61,288 bases of DNA from Sagittula salina. GTDB taxonomy: Bacteria > Pseudomonadota > Alphaproteobacteria > Rhodobacterales > Rhodobacteraceae. The stretch covers positions 1 through 61,288 of the forward strand of contig NZ_JAGISH010000019.1 in the NCBI RefSeq assembly GCF_017813235.1. The letters run 5' to 3'. Both the position numbers and the translations under genes were made by a program. Below, one piece after another: positions 1 to 8,956 of the stretch. How positions within the stretch are numbered: position 1 is the first letter of the stretch; each line of letters starts with the position of its first letter. Below the pieces are notes generated by a model, which did no database searches, was not told the origin of the DNA, and saw nothing but the letters and a program-made list of their open reading frames with translations.

Positions 1-77
1 TTTCATGCATCCCACTCCACGTCAAAGGTCGTGACCACGGCGCGGACCTGCGCCTCTGTCAGCGCGCGGGCACCCAT
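1..77. repeat. Terminal redundancy, left copy
   Basis: These 77 bases are identical to 61212-61288 at the other end. Together with a coding operon that runs through the joint, this marks the window as a linearised circular molecule rather than a genomic duplication. The stretch holds the last codons of otnC and the start codon of otnI. Confidence 0.95.
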
Positions 78-650
78 CCCGCGCGTCATCATCGCCAGCC
101 GGGCGGTGTCCTCCAGCTCCTCGATGGCGTTGCAGGCGGCCTCCACGTCCTTGCCCGCGACCACGGGGCCGTGGTTCGCCAGCATTACGGCCGAACGCCT
201 GCCCGCCAGCCCGCGCACGGCCTGCCCCATGGCGGGATCGCCGGGCAGGAAGAAGGGCAGCAGCTTCACCCGCCCGAGCTTCATCAGCCCGTAGGGCGTC
301 AGCGGCGGCAAAAAGTCGTCCTCGTCCACGTCGGTCATCATCGACAGCGCGACGGCGTGGCAGGAATGCAGATGGACCACCGCCCCCGCCGTGCCGCGCG
401 TGTCGTAGAACGCCGTGTGCAGCGGCATCTCCTTTGTCGGCTTGTCACCGCCGATCAGCTGGCCCGATGCGTCGAAACGCGACAGCCGCGCCGGGTCGAG
501 CCGCCCGAAGCTGGTGCCCGTGGGGGACACCAGAAGCCCGCCGTCCTCTGTCCGGGCGGAGATATTGCCGGTACTGCCGTGGGTCAGGCCGCGATCGAAA
601 AGCGATTTGGCCAGCAGGCAGATCTCCTCGCGCAGGGCGGTGTCGGTCAT
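3..650 (-). CDS. otnC: 3-oxo-tetronate 4-phosphate decarboxylase (class II aldolase family)
   Basis: A 215-residue class II aldolase/adducin-fold protein. The zinc-site pattern is visible as HLHSCH near residue 93 and a later histidine in ANHGP near residue 160; a glutamate in KEMPLH near residue 74 fits the catalytic acid. In the characterised OtnC family the enzyme decarboxylates 3-oxo-tetronate 4-phosphate to dihydroxyacetone phosphate and CO2. Its start overlaps the stop of otnK by four bases (ATGA), and its own stop overlaps the otnI start in the same way across the circular junction, so translation is probably coupled. The assignment rests on family plus neighbours; an L-fuculose-phosphate-type aldolase would look similar in isolation. 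Confidence 0.88.
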   Translation of the reverse strand: MTDTALREEICLLAKSLFDRGLTHGSTGNISARTEDGGLLVSPTGTSFGRLDPARLSRFDASGQLIGGDKPTKEMPLHTAFYDTRGTAGAVVHLHSCHAVALSMMTDVDEDDFLPPLTPYGLMKLGRVKLLPFFLPGDPAMGQAVRGLAGRRSAVMLANHGPVVAGKDVEAACNAIEELEDTARLAMMTRGMGARALTEAQVRAVVTTFDVEWDA

Positions 651-1909
651 GCGCGCTCCAATGCGTCGGTGAAGAAGGATGGTGCGCCGAAGTTGCCGGA
701 TTTCAGCGTCAGCGCCAGCCGGTGGCCCGCGCTGGTGCAGTAGGTCCAGGGCACGCCCGGCGCGATTTCCTGCCCGATGTCCAGCCTGTCGACGCCCAGA
801 GCCTGCGTCACCGCGCCAGAAGTTTCGCCCCCCGCCACGACGATACGCCGGGCTCCCGCATCGCGCGCGGCCAGGGCGCAGGCTGCGAGCGCCTGTTCCA
901 CGATCTCGCCGGCGCGGGCGCGGCCAAGCGCCTCCTGCGCGCGGCGCACCGCGTCGGGGTCGGCGGTGGCGTAGATCAGCGGCGCGCGGTCGAGGTCCTG
1001 CGATGCCAGCCAGTCCAGCGCCGAGCCATGGCCATTCTCCGCCAGTGTCATCGGGTCGAGACGCAGCGCGGGTGCGCCGGTAGCGATGTATTGCGCAACC
1101 TGCGCGTTGGTCATGGCCGAACAGCTGCCCGAAAGCACCACCGCCGCCCGCGCGACCTGTGGCGGATCAAAGCGCGCGGCGTCCTCGCCCATGCCTCCGG
1201 CGGCGCGGTAGAGCGAAGGCAGCGGCATGGCGACAGCGCTGCCACCAGTCATCAGCGGCATGTCGCGGCAGGCTTCCGCGATCACTTCGAGGTCGCCGTT
1301 GGCGACGGCATCGACGACCACATGCGCCACGCCCTCCGTCCCGAGCGCCGCCAGCGCCGCGCGCACGGCATCCGCGCCCTGCGCCACCGTCAGCCGGTCG
1401 ACCAGCCCGACGGGGCGCGTGACCTGCGGTTCCAGAAGGCGCATCAGGTTCGAGTCGCGCATCGGTGTCAGGGGGTGGTCCTTCATCGGGCTTTCCGCCA
1501 GCGGCTGCCGCCCGACAAAGAGGTTGCCCATGAAGATCGACCGCCCGTTTTCCGGAAAGGCGGGGCAGTAGATCGTCTGGTCGGTTCCAAGCGCCTGCAT
1601 CAGCGCCTCCGCCACCGGGCCGATGTTGCCCTCGGGCGTGGAATCGAAGGTGGAGCAGTATTTCCAGAAAAACCGCTCGGCCCCGGCCTGCTTCAGCCAG
1701 TCGAGCGCGCGGCGGGTTTCCACTACGGCCTCCGCCACGGGAGCGGTGCGGCACTTCAGGGCGATGACCTCGAACGGGGCGGTGTCCGCGGGTGGCGCGT
1801 CCGGCACGCCCATGCGCAGCGACACCGGCAGGCCGGAACGCGCCAAGAGCCCGGCAAGGTCGGTCGCCCCGGTGAAATCATCCGCGATGCAGCCAAGGTA
1901 GGTTGTCAT
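647..1909 (-). CDS. otnK: 3-oxo-tetronate kinase (DUF1537 family)
   Basis: A 420-residue four-carbon acid-sugar kinase. The N-terminal domain opens with the family signature ADDFTGATDLAG (about residues 9-20), and the C-terminal nucleotide-binding domain has GGETSGA near residue 361. DUF1537 proteins phosphorylate 3-oxo-tetronates at O4 with ATP in the cytoplasm. The gene lies three bases after ltnD and overlaps otnC by four bases, the usual order of an L-threonate or D-erythronate pathway. Full length for the family. Whether the natural precursor is threonate or erythronate cannot be read from the kinase alone. Confidence 0.9.
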   Translation of the reverse strand: MTTYLGCIADDFTGATDLAGLLARSGLPVSLRMGVPDAPPADTAPFEVIALKCRTAPVAEAVVETRRALDWLKQAGAERFFWKYCSTFDSTPEGNIGPVAEALMQALGTDQTIYCPAFPENGRSIFMGNLFVGRQPLAESPMKDHPLTPMRDSNLMRLLEPQVTRPVGLVDRLTVAQGADAVRAALAALGTEGVAHVVVDAVANGDLEVIAEACRDMPLMTGGSAVAMPLPSLYRAAGGMGEDAARFDPPQVARAAVVLSGSCSAMTNAQVAQYIATGAPALRLDPMTLAENGHGSALDWLASQDLDRAPLIYATADPDAVRRAQEALGRARAGEIVEQALAACALAARDAGARRIVVAGGETSGAVTQALGVDRLDIGQEIAPGVPWTYCTSAGHRLALTLKSGNFGAPSFFTDALERA

Positions 1910-1912
1910 GGC

Positions 1913-2800
1913 TCAGCCCTCCGCGCCGGGCAGGGTCAGACCTGCGTTGCGGGCGTAGACCTTGGCAATGGCGGCGTCGTCCTCGCGACCCAGACCCATG
2001 CCCACGGCGACCATGTACTGTTGCAAAGCGGCGGCGGTGATCGGCGCGGAAAACCCCGCCTGTTTCGCCACGTCCAGAACGATGCCCAGATCCTTTGGCC
2101 AGATGTTCACCTGGCTTTTCGGGCTGTAATCGCCGTCGACGATGTGCGGCGCGCGGTTTTCCAGCATCCAGGACGTCCCGGCGCACTGGCTGATGACCTC
2201 CAGGAACTGCGCGGGCTCCACGCCCTGCGTCATGCCAAAGGTCATCGCTTCCGCCATGGTGGCGATATGCACGCCCGCCAGAAGCTGGTTCACCGCCTTC
2301 ATGGCCGACCCCGGCCCGGCCTCCGCGCCCAGCTCAAAGACCGTCTGCGCGCAGGCGTCCAGCACGGGCCGCGCGGCGGCGAAGGCGTCGGGTGTCCCGG
2401 AGGCCATGATCGACAGCGCGCCTTGCGCCGCCTTGGCCGCGCCGCCCGAAATCGGTGCGTCGAGGTAGTGCACACCGCCTTGCGCGCAGCGTGCCTCCAT
2501 CTCGCGGGCAAAGGCGGGCGGCACGGTGGCGCAGGCGATCACCACCGCGCCGGGTTCGAGCCCTGCCACCACGCCGTTGTCACCGAACAGGACCGCTTCG
2601 GTCTGCGCCGCGTTCAGTACGACGACCATCACGGCGTCCAGATCAGCGGGCAGCCCGCCCTCCTGCCCGCCCTCGGCGGCAAAGCGCGCCATGGCGCCCG
2701 CGTCGATGTCCACGCCCCAGGTTTCATGCCCGGCGCGCAGGCAGCTTTGCGCCATGCCATAGCCCATCGAGCCGAGCCCGATAACCGCTGTCCTGCTCAT
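1913..2800 (-). CDS. ltnD: L-threonate dehydrogenase (beta-hydroxyacid dehydrogenase family)
   Basis: A 295-residue NAD-dependent dehydrogenase of the 6-phosphogluconate/3-hydroxyisobutyrate superfamily. Visible landmarks are the Rossmann motif GLGSMGYGM (residues 8-16), the substrate loop DAPISGG and the catalytic-lysine segment KAVNQLLAG. In LtnD this chemistry oxidises L-threonate to 2-oxo-tetronate, which OtnI then isomerises for OtnK. A purine-rich AAAAGGA lies before the start. The 124-base gap to the upstream lacI contains a GC-rich inverted repeat near 2826 but no obvious strong promoter, so ltnD may be read from lacI or from its own promoter. A 2-hydroxy-3-oxopropionate reductase role is a weaker alternative. 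Confidence 0.82.
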   Translation of the reverse strand: MSRTAVIGLGSMGYGMAQSCLRAGHETWGVDIDAGAMARFAAEGGQEGGLPADLDAVMVVVLNAAQTEAVLFGDNGVVAGLEPGAVVIACATVPPAFAREMEARCAQGGVHYLDAPISGGAAKAAQGALSIMASGTPDAFAAARPVLDACAQTVFELGAEAGPGSAMKAVNQLLAGVHIATMAEAMTFGMTQGVEPAQFLEVISQCAGTSWMLENRAPHIVDGDYSPKSQVNIWPKDLGIVLDVAKQAGFSAPITAAALQQYMVAVGMGLGREDDAAIAKVYARNAGLTLPGAEG

Positions 2801-2924
2801 GTCTGTCTGTCCTTTTCTCCCAATCGGCGCGTCCTGTCCGCGCGCCGTCCCCGCCCTGCCTTAGCCTGTCCGGCGCGGCGATGACATACCCCTCGGTCCG
2901 ATCCCGGACCCCGGGCAGGTGCGT

Positions 2925-4004
2925 TCATGCCTCGCTGCTGGCTGGCTGCGCCGCCCCGGTCCGCGCCGGGCCGAACCCCACGCTGTCGCGGCTGACGAAT
3001 TCGCCGCTGATCAGCGCCTTTGTCGCCGGTTCCGGCGTAGTGGCGATCAGCATGTCGTCCAGGAGCCGGATCGCCATGGCGCCGATGCGGCGCTTGGGCA
3101 CCTCGATGGTGCTGAGTGGCGGGTCACTCATGGCGCTCATGGGCAGGTTGTCGAATCCGACGATAGAGACGTCCCGTGGCACCTCCAGCCCGCGTTCGCG
3201 CAGCGCCTTCATGAATCCGAAGGCGATCATGTCGTTGGCACAGAAATAGGCTTCTGCCACGTCGCGCCCGGTCCCGAGCTGCGCCAGCCCGTCGCCGTAG
3301 GCGCCCTCCAGCGTCGAATCGACCGACAGCACATGCGCCTCGTCGACCTCCAGCCCCAGCGCGGCCATCCCGCGTGAAAAGGCCTCCCGCCGAAGCGCGA
3401 AGTTCGTCACCGCCGTGTGACTGCCCACCATGCCGATGCGGCGAAAGCCGCGCTCGGACAGGTGGCGGAGCACGGCGAAGACCGCCTGATCGTTGTCCAT
3501 GTCGACAAAGTTCAGGTTCACCAGCGGGTGATAGGTGTCGATGAAAACCATGGGCAGCGGCGCCCGCGCGAGAAAGCGCACCTCATCCTCGTCCAGTTCC
3601 GTGCCCAGGATGACGGCCCCGCGCAGATCGCCCGTGCGCAGGGTTTCCGCCACGCGGTCGATTTCCACCCCCTCGAAGCTTTCCACTTGCAGTGAATAGT
3701 CGCGCCGCGTCGCTTCCCAGGACATGCCGTCGATGTAATCGGCGATGAAATGGCTGTGGTCCCGGTTCACCGTGTGGCCGTGCCGCGCGATCTTCAGAAA
3801 GCGCAGCGTGTTGACGGAATCGGGCTTCGTGCGCCCGCCCCTCGGGGTGTAGTTCATCTCCCGGACCGCGCTCAGGACGCGCTGTCGCGTGGCCTCCGAA
3901 ATCTCGCCCTTGCCGTTCAGCACCAGCGAGGCCGTGGCCGCCGAGACCCCGGCGTGCTCGGCAACCTGCCGCAGGGTGACTGGCTTTTTCTCTTGTTTCG
4001 TCAT
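2925..4004 (-). CDS. LacI-family transcriptional regulator
   Basis: A 359-residue repressor-type protein. The N-terminal helix-turn-helix and hinge are clear (VTLRQVAEHAGVS at about residues 9-21, followed by the SLVLNGKG recognition region), then a periplasmic-binding-protein-like effector domain to the C-terminus. It is divergent from the ABC importer and DHA-kinase operon starting at 4182 and lies upstream of ltnD-otnK-otnC-otnI on the same strand. Three copies of a TTTACTAAA palindrome in the divergent gap are its likely operators. The effector is unknown; a C3-C4 sugar, polyol or sugar acid is inferred from the neighbours. Confidence 0.92.
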   Translation of the reverse strand: MTKQEKKPVTLRQVAEHAGVSAATASLVLNGKGEISEATRQRVLSAVREMNYTPRGGRTKPDSVNTLRFLKIARHGHTVNRDHSHFIADYIDGMSWEATRRDYSLQVESFEGVEIDRVAETLRTGDLRGAVILGTELDEDEVRFLARAPLPMVFIDTYHPLVNLNFVDMDNDQAVFAVLRHLSERGFRRIGMVGSHTAVTNFALRREAFSRGMAALGLEVDEAHVLSVDSTLEGAYGDGLAQLGTGRDVAEAYFCANDMIAFGFMKALRERGLEVPRDVSIVGFDNLPMSAMSDPPLSTIEVPKRRIGAMAIRLLDDMLIATTPEPATKALISGEFVSRDSVGFGPARTGAAQPASSEA

Positions 4005-4034
4005 GGGTTGTCCCGCGCCCTGTCCCGCTGGCCG

Positions 4035-4047
4035 TGTTTACTAAACA
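4035..4047. promoter_or_regulatory. Probable LacI operator 1
   Basis: TGTTTACTAAACA is a perfect palindrome of two six-base arms around a central C, in the gap between lacI and the ABC operon. It lies 31 bases before the lacI start codon, so binding there could give autoregulation. Confidence 0.7.
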
Positions 4048-4135
4048 TCTTCGTGATCGCTGCGGGACGCAAGCGGTAACGTCTTTGCGCCCGCAACGGA
4101 AATTCTGTTGAACGCGCCTGAATTGTTTGTTAACG

Positions 4136-4146
4136 ATTTACTAAAT
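4136..4146. promoter_or_regulatory. Probable LacI operator 2
   Basis: ATTTACTAAAT is a perfect 5-1-5 palindrome sharing the TTTACTAAA core with operators 1 and 3. Its core starts exactly 100 bases after that of operator 1 and 20 bases (about two helical turns) before that of operator 3. Confidence 0.68.
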
Positions 4147-4156
4147 TAAGATCAAG

Positions 4157-4165
4157 TTTACTAAA
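4157..4165. promoter_or_regulatory. Probable LacI operator 3
   Basis: A third TTTACTAAA core, in the context GTTTACTAAAAC, ends 16 bases before the start codon of the importer permease, just ahead of the ribosome-binding site. Binding here should block the plus-strand operon directly. Confidence 0.65.
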
Positions 4166-4181
4166 ACCTTGGGAGGAGGGC

Positions 4182-5207
4182 ATGCGTAAACTCGATGGCC
4201 GGCTGGCCATTTTGTCGATGCTCGTGGTGGTCCTCATGGTCACCGGCGGGCTGGTGTCCGGCGGCACTTACCTGTCGTTGTTCAACCTGCAATCCATGGC
4301 CACCCAGGTGCCGGAAATCGGCCTGCTGGCCATCGGCGTCATGCTCGCCATGTGCGCCGGCAACGGCGGCATCGACCTGTCGGGCATCGCGCTGGCGAAC
4401 CTCGCGGGGGTGGCCTCCGGCCTCGTGATGACGCAGTTCATTCCGGTCTACGACGCGCCGTGGCTGTTCACCCTGTGCTTTACGCTGGGCGCCGTGGTCG
4501 TCGGCATCCTGGGCGGGCTGCTGAACGGGCTGATCATCTCGCGGCTGGGGATCACGCCGATCCTGTGCACGCTGGGCACGCAGATGCTGTTCACCGGGCT
4601 GGCGGTGGTCTTCTCCGACGGGCGTTCCGTCACTATCGGGTCGCCCGACCCGATGTATGAACTGGGCAATGGCGTCATCATGGGCGTGCCCTACAGTTTC
4701 CTGATATTTCTCGCCGTGGCGCTGGTGCTGGGCGCGGTGCTGCGCTTCACCCCTTTCGGGATGCGGCTGATGCTGACCGGCGCCAATGCCCGCGCCGCCG
4801 ACTACAGCGGCTTTGCGAAACGCCGGATCTTTACCGTCACCTATACGCTGTCGGGTGCACTGGCGGGGCTGGCAGGCGTTATCATCGCCGCGCGCAATGT
4901 GAACGTGAAATGGGATTACGGCACCTCCTACCTGCTGATCGCGATCCTTGTCGCGGTCATGGCGGGGGTGCGGCCCGAGGGCGGCTCCGGGCGCATCGTC
5001 TGCGTCGTGCTCTCGGCCATCGTGCTGCAACTGCTGTCAAGCCTGCTCAACTTCATCGGCCTGTCGAACTTCGTCCGGGATTTCGCCTGGGGCGCGCTCT
5101 TGCTCGCGTTCCTCGCGGTGGGACGGTTCCAGCTGATCGAACGGCTGGCTGCGGGCATCGCTTCAGGGATCACTTCGGCGCGGGTCCCTCGCGCGTCGAA
5201 GGGCTGA
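4182..5207 (+). CDS. ABC transporter permease, ribose/RbsC type
   Basis: A 341-residue inner-membrane protein of the BPD_transp_2 (RbsC-like) family, rich in hydrophobic helices. The glycine-rich stretch CAGNGGIDLSG near residue 60 matches the usual GGIDLS motif of these permeases. GGGAGGAGGG sits just before the start. It is the first gene of an operon (permease, binding protein, ATPase, second permease, dhaK, dhaL, aldo/keto reductase), an order that puts one permease ahead of the binding protein. With the 7880 permease it would form a heterodimeric channel. The substrate is not identifiable from the permease; a small polyol, tetrose or sugar acid is inferred. Confidence 0.88.
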   Translation: MRKLDGRLAILSMLVVVLMVTGGLVSGGTYLSLFNLQSMATQVPEIGLLAIGVMLAMCAGNGGIDLSGIALANLAGVASGLVMTQFIPVYDAPWLFTLCFTLGAVVVGILGGLLNGLIISRLGITPILCTLGTQMLFTGLAVVFSDGRSVTIGSPDPMYELGNGVIMGVPYSFLIFLAVALVLGAVLRFTPFGMRLMLTGANARAADYSGFAKRRIFTVTYTLSGALAGLAGVIIAARNVNVKWDYGTSYLLIAILVAVMAGVRPEGGSGRIVCVVLSAIVLQLLSSLLNFIGLSNFVRDFAWGALLLAFLAVGRFQLIERLAAGIASGITSARVPRASKG

Positions 5208-5236
5208 ATTCGAGGGACTTCCAGGGAGGAATGAAC

Positions 5237-6226
5237 ATGACGAAGACGTTTAAACTGGGGTGCGCCGCCGCGCTGATGATCTCTGCCGCGAGCGCCGCAA
5301 TGGCCGAAGGCACCATCACCACGGTGGTCAAGATCAGCGGCATCCCGTGGTTCGACCGGATGGAAACCGGGGTGGAGAAGTTCGCCGAGGAAAACGCCGA
5401 CATGACCATCAGCCAGGTCGGCCCGGCGCAGGCGGACAGTGCCCAGCAGTTGCAGATCGTGCAGGATCTGGTGGCCAAGGGCACCGACGCGCTGGCCGTG
5501 GTGCCGATGGACCCGGCAATCCTCGAAGGCATCTTCAAGCGCGCCATGGATCGCGGGACGATCATCGTGACGCACGAAGCCGACAATCAGATGAACACCA
5601 TGGTCGACGTCGAAGCCTTCGACAACGCCGAATACGGTGCAGCCTTGAACGCGCGCCTGGCCGAATGCATGGGCGGCGAAGGCAAGTGGACGACCTTTGT
5701 CGGGTCGCTGGGCAGCCGGACGCACATGCAGTGGGTCGGTGCGGGCGAGGAAAACGCCAAGCAATTCCCCGGTATGGAACTGGTCGACCCCAACAACGAA
5801 AGCTTTGACGACGCCAACGGCACCTACGAGAAGGCCAAGGAGATCCTGCGCAAGCACCCTGACATCAAGGGCTTCCAGACCTCTGCGGGCAACGACGTGC
5901 TGGGCGTCGGCCGCGCCATCGAGGAGGCCGGCCTGACGGGCAAGGTCTGCCTCGTGGGGACCGGGCTGCCGAACCCCTCCGCCGCCTATCTTGACAGCGG
6001 CGCGATCACCGCGATTGGCTTCTGGGACCCGCAGAAGGCCGGCATGGCGATGAACGCCGTCGCCAAGATGCTGCTGGAAGGCAAGGAACTGACCGACGGA
6101 ATGGACCTGGGCGTCGAGGGTTACAACAGTGTCACGCTGAAGGACGGCCCCGGCGTCGGCAAGCTCCTGATCGGCAACGGCATGGTTCTGGCCGACAAGG
6201 ACACCTACAAGGACTACCTCTTCTGA
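5237..6226 (+). CDS. Sugar ABC transporter substrate-binding protein
   Basis: A 329-residue periplasmic binding protein of the ribose/xylose-binding (Peripla_BP_4) class. It starts with a basic segment and hydrophobic signal peptide ending around AAMAEG. An ATG at 5231 abuts the GGGAGGA site with no spacing, so the ATG at 5237, about six bases from it, is the better start. Mature-domain features such as the AVVPMDPAIL segment and the D-containing ligand loops fit the family. It lies between the first permease and the ATPase, and a strong hairpin after its stop may raise its level over the membrane parts. Ligand unknown. Confidence 0.9.
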   Translation: MTKTFKLGCAAALMISAASAAMAEGTITTVVKISGIPWFDRMETGVEKFAEENADMTISQVGPAQADSAQQLQIVQDLVAKGTDALAVVPMDPAILEGIFKRAMDRGTIIVTHEADNQMNTMVDVEAFDNAEYGAALNARLAECMGGEGKWTTFVGSLGSRTHMQWVGAGEENAKQFPGMELVDPNNESFDDANGTYEKAKEILRKHPDIKGFQTSAGNDVLGVGRAIEEAGLTGKVCLVGTGLPNPSAAYLDSGAITAIGFWDPQKAGMAMNAVAKMLLEGKELTDGMDLGVEGYNSVTLKDGPGVGKLLIGNGMVLADKDTYKDYLF

Positions 6227-6272
6227 GGCGGTCCGACTGAAGGCAGGGTCCGAAGACCCGATCCAAAGACCT

Positions 6273-6296
6273 CGGGGGCGCCCGCGTGCGCCCCCG
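6273..6296 (+). terminator. Intercistronic hairpin after the binding-protein gene
   Basis: CGGGGGCGC and GCGCCCCCG form a perfect nine-base-pair stem around a six-base loop. A smaller GGGTC/GACCC hairpin (6246-6259) precedes it. No T-run follows, so partial termination or 3'-end protection of the binding-protein message is more likely than full termination. Confidence 0.6.
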
Positions 6297-6335
6297 TCCC
6301 GACCACCCAACCAGCCGAGACAGGGCCCGATACCC

Positions 6336-7883
6336 GTGACCCACAGCGATCCCACCGATCAGCCGTTCCTCGAACTGCGCGGCATCCACAAACGCTTTGG
6401 CGGCGTGCACGCGCTGCGCGGCGTCGACCTGACGCTCCGCGCGGGCGAGGCCTATCACCTGCTTGGCGAAAACGGCTGCGGCAAGAGCACCGTGATCAAG
6501 ATCATGTCCGGCGCCCACGCCCCCAGCGAGGGCGAGATCATCCTCGACGGGCGCAGGCATTCCGAACTCAGCCCCATCATGGCGCTGGAGGCCGGGATCG
6601 AGACCGTCTACCAGGACCTTTCGCTGCTGCCGAACCTGACCGTTGCCGAAAACGTCGCGCTTGGCGAGCAGTTGGTCGCGGGGCACGGGCGGCTGCTGCG
6701 CTGGCTCGACCGCGCGCGCCTGTCCGAAACCGCGAAGAAGGCACTGCGCGAAGTCGGGCTGGAGCCGACGCGCGCCCTGCTGGGCACCCGCGTCTCTGAT
6801 CTGCCGCTCGCTATCCGCCAGCGGGTTGCCATCGCCCGCGCCATCGCGCAGGACGCCCGGCTGGTCATCATGGACGAACCGACCACCTCGCTGACCCGGC
6901 ACGAGGTCGAAACCCTGATCGAAGTCGTCGGCCGCCTGCGGGCGCAGAACGTCGCCGTGCTGTTCGTCACCCACAAGCTGGAGGAATGCTACCGCATCGG
7001 CGGGCAGGCCATCGTCTTCCGCGACGGTCTATGCGTGGCGCAGGGCCCCATCGCAGGCTACAGCCGTGCCGAACTGAGCGAGCTGATGACCGGCCGCGAG
7101 ATCGAGGCGCGGCGCTACCGCGAAGGACACCCCGGCACGGCCGAGCTGATGCGGCTCGACAACCTCGGGTCCGGCGACGGCTTCCACGGCGTCACCGCCA
7201 CCCTGCACGAAGGCGAGATCCTCGGTATCACCGGCCTGTCGGATTCGGGGCGCAACGAACTGGCGCTGGCGCTGGCGGGGCACCGCGAAATCACCGATGG
7301 CCGCATCGAGATGGACGGCGCACCAGTGCGGATCAACACCCCGGCGCAGTCCATCGCGCTGGGTATCGGCTATGTGCCGGAGGACCGCCTGGGCGAGGGG
7401 CTCTTTATCGAGAAGTCCATTCTCGACAACGAGGTGCCGCTGATCCTCGACCGCATCCTCGGGCCAATGGGCACCGTCAGTCGGACCAAGGCCCGCGCGG
7501 CGGCCAGGACCATCTCCGAGGACATGAAGCTGAACACGACAGACGTGGACCTGCCGGTGGGCGCCCTGTCGGGTGGCAACCAGCAGCGCGTGCTGATCGG
7601 TCGCTGGCTCAGCATCGCGCCGCGCGTGCTGGTGCTGCACGGGCCGACCGTCGGCGTCGACGTGGGATCGAAGGATACGATCTACCGCACCATTCAGGAC
7701 ATGGCGGAACGCGGCATCGGGCTGGTGATCGTCTCCGACGACCTGCCCGAACTGCTGCAGAACTGCGACCGGATCCTCGTGATGAACGGCGGGCGGGTCG
7801 TGGCGGAAACCGCGGGCGACACCGCCAGCGAAGACGACATCTACAGGGCGATGCTCGCCTCTCCGGCGGAGGCGGCGGAATGA
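6336..7883 (+). CDS. Sugar ABC transporter ATPase with two nucleotide-binding domains
   Basis: A 515-residue RbsA/MglA-type ATPase, made of two tandem nucleotide-binding domains. The first has a clear Walker A (GENGCGKST, about residues 45-53) and Walker B (IMDEP), but its signature region reads DLPLAIRQR instead of LSGGQ. The second has a degenerate Walker A (GLSDSGRNE) and an intact LSGGNQQR signature. This split of competent and degenerate motifs is normal for the family. The start is a GTG with a weak ribosome-binding site. The stop overlaps the next permease by four bases (ATGA). Confidence 0.9.
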   Translation: MTHSDPTDQPFLELRGIHKRFGGVHALRGVDLTLRAGEAYHLLGENGCGKSTVIKIMSGAHAPSEGEIILDGRRHSELSPIMALEAGIETVYQDLSLLPNLTVAENVALGEQLVAGHGRLLRWLDRARLSETAKKALREVGLEPTRALLGTRVSDLPLAIRQRVAIARAIAQDARLVIMDEPTTSLTRHEVETLIEVVGRLRAQNVAVLFVTHKLEECYRIGGQAIVFRDGLCVAQGPIAGYSRAELSELMTGREIEARRYREGHPGTAELMRLDNLGSGDGFHGVTATLHEGEILGITGLSDSGRNELALALAGHREITDGRIEMDGAPVRINTPAQSIALGIGYVPEDRLGEGLFIEKSILDNEVPLILDRILGPMGTVSRTKARAAARTISEDMKLNTTDVDLPVGALSGGNQQRVLIGRWLSIAPRVLVLHGPTVGVDVGSKDTIYRTIQDMAERGIGLVIVSDDLPELLQNCDRILVMNGGRVVAETAGDTASEDDIYRAMLASPAEAAE

Positions 7884-8956
7884 CCATGACACAATCCACG
7901 TTCGACAATCGCAACGCCGCCCCCCCGGCTGGCAGGCACCACCCGCGCGCCGGGCTGGCCGACACCTTCACCCGGCACCCGGAACTGGTCAGTCTCTGCC
8001 TGCTGGTGGCGATCTGCGTCGCGGTGGCGCTGATCAACCCGGCGTTCCTGTCGCCCACGTCGCTGATCGACATGGGCCGCGCGTCCGTCGTGACGGGGCT
8101 TTTCGCGCTCGGGGTGTTCTCCATCCTCGCGGCGGGAGGGATCGACGTCAGCTTTACCGCCATCGCGGCCTTTGCGATGTATTCGCTCACGCTGTTCGTG
8201 CTGAAGGTCGCGCCGGACCTGCCCATGGCGGCCATCCTCCTGATCGCGGTGGCCGGGGGCACGGCGCTGGGGGCCGTCAACGGCTGGCTGGTGCACGAAC
8301 TGCGCGTCGCGGCGCTGATCGTCACAATCGGCACGCAATACCTGTTCCGGGGCATCCTGCTGGCCTTCATCGGCACCGTCTGGCTGATGGAGCTGCCGCC
8401 CCAGATGGTCGCCTTCGGCAAGGCGTCGATGCTGGACGTCACCACCGCCAACGGTGCCACCGTGACGCTGCCGTGGTATTTCCTCGTCTTCCCCGCCGCC
8501 GCGCTGCTGACCTGGGCGATCTTCAACCGCACACTCATGGGGCGCGCGATCTTTGCCACCGGGGGCAACCCGGAGGTCGCCGCGCGGCTGGGCTATGATC
8601 AGCGCACGGTGCACCTGTTCGTCTTTGCCTTCGCCGGCGGCCTCGCGGGGCTGGCGGGCATCGTGCATGTCTGCGCCAACCGCATGGCCAATCCCTTCGA
8701 CCTCGTCGGCACCGAAATCGGCGTGATCGCCGCCGTGGTGCTGGGCGGCGCCCGGATCACCGGCGGCACCGGCTCCGTGCTGGGCACCGTGACCGGCGTG
8801 CTGCTGATCACTGTCGTCAACAACGTGCTTGTGCTGGTGGGTATTCCCTCCACCTGGCAGCGCGTGGTGGTCGGCGCCTTCATCCTTCTCGCCGCGGCCT
8901 TCTTCGTGACCCGCCGCGGCAAACTGCAATCCCGAAACCGGAAACCGAGCCCATGA
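7880..8956 (+). CDS. ABC transporter permease, ribose/RbsC type (second)
   Basis: A 358-residue RbsC-like inner-membrane protein; the GGIDVSF motif (about residues 90-96) matches the family signature seen in the first permease. The chosen ATG overlaps the ATPase stop (ATGA); an ATG two codons later is possible. Roughly 45 residues of polar N-terminus precede the first hydrophobic helix. Its own stop overlaps the dhaK start by four bases, which ties the transporter to dihydroxyacetone-kinase chemistry in one translationally coupled message. Confidence 0.88.
   Translation: MTMTQSTFDNRNAAPPAGRHHPRAGLADTFTRHPELVSLCLLVAICVAVALINPAFLSPTSLIDMGRASVVTGLFALGVFSILAAGGIDVSFTAIAAFAMYSLTLFVLKVAPDLPMAAILLIAVAGGTALGAVNGWLVHELRVAALIVTIGTQYLFRGILLAFIGTVWLMELPPQMVAFGKASMLDVTTANGATVTLPWYFLVFPAAALLTWAIFNRTLMGRAIFATGGNPEVAARLGYDQRTVHLFVFAFAGGLAGLAGIVHVCANRMANPFDLVGTEIGVIAAVVLGGARITGGTGSVLGTVTGVLLITVVNNVLVLVGIPSTWQRVVVGAFILLAAAFFVTRRGKLQSRNRKPSP

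Noticed and set aside
1..77. Direct terminal repeat as sign of an integrated element or phage ends
   Set aside because: An operon is restored exactly when the copies are merged, which fits assembly overlap of a circle.
434..2884. Open frame of 816 codons on the plus strand opposite otnC, otnK and ltnD
   Set aside because: It is antisense to three well-recognised genes, is rich in Arg, His, Gly and Gln without any domain, and crosses intergenic DNA; a frame shadow of GC-rich coding DNA.
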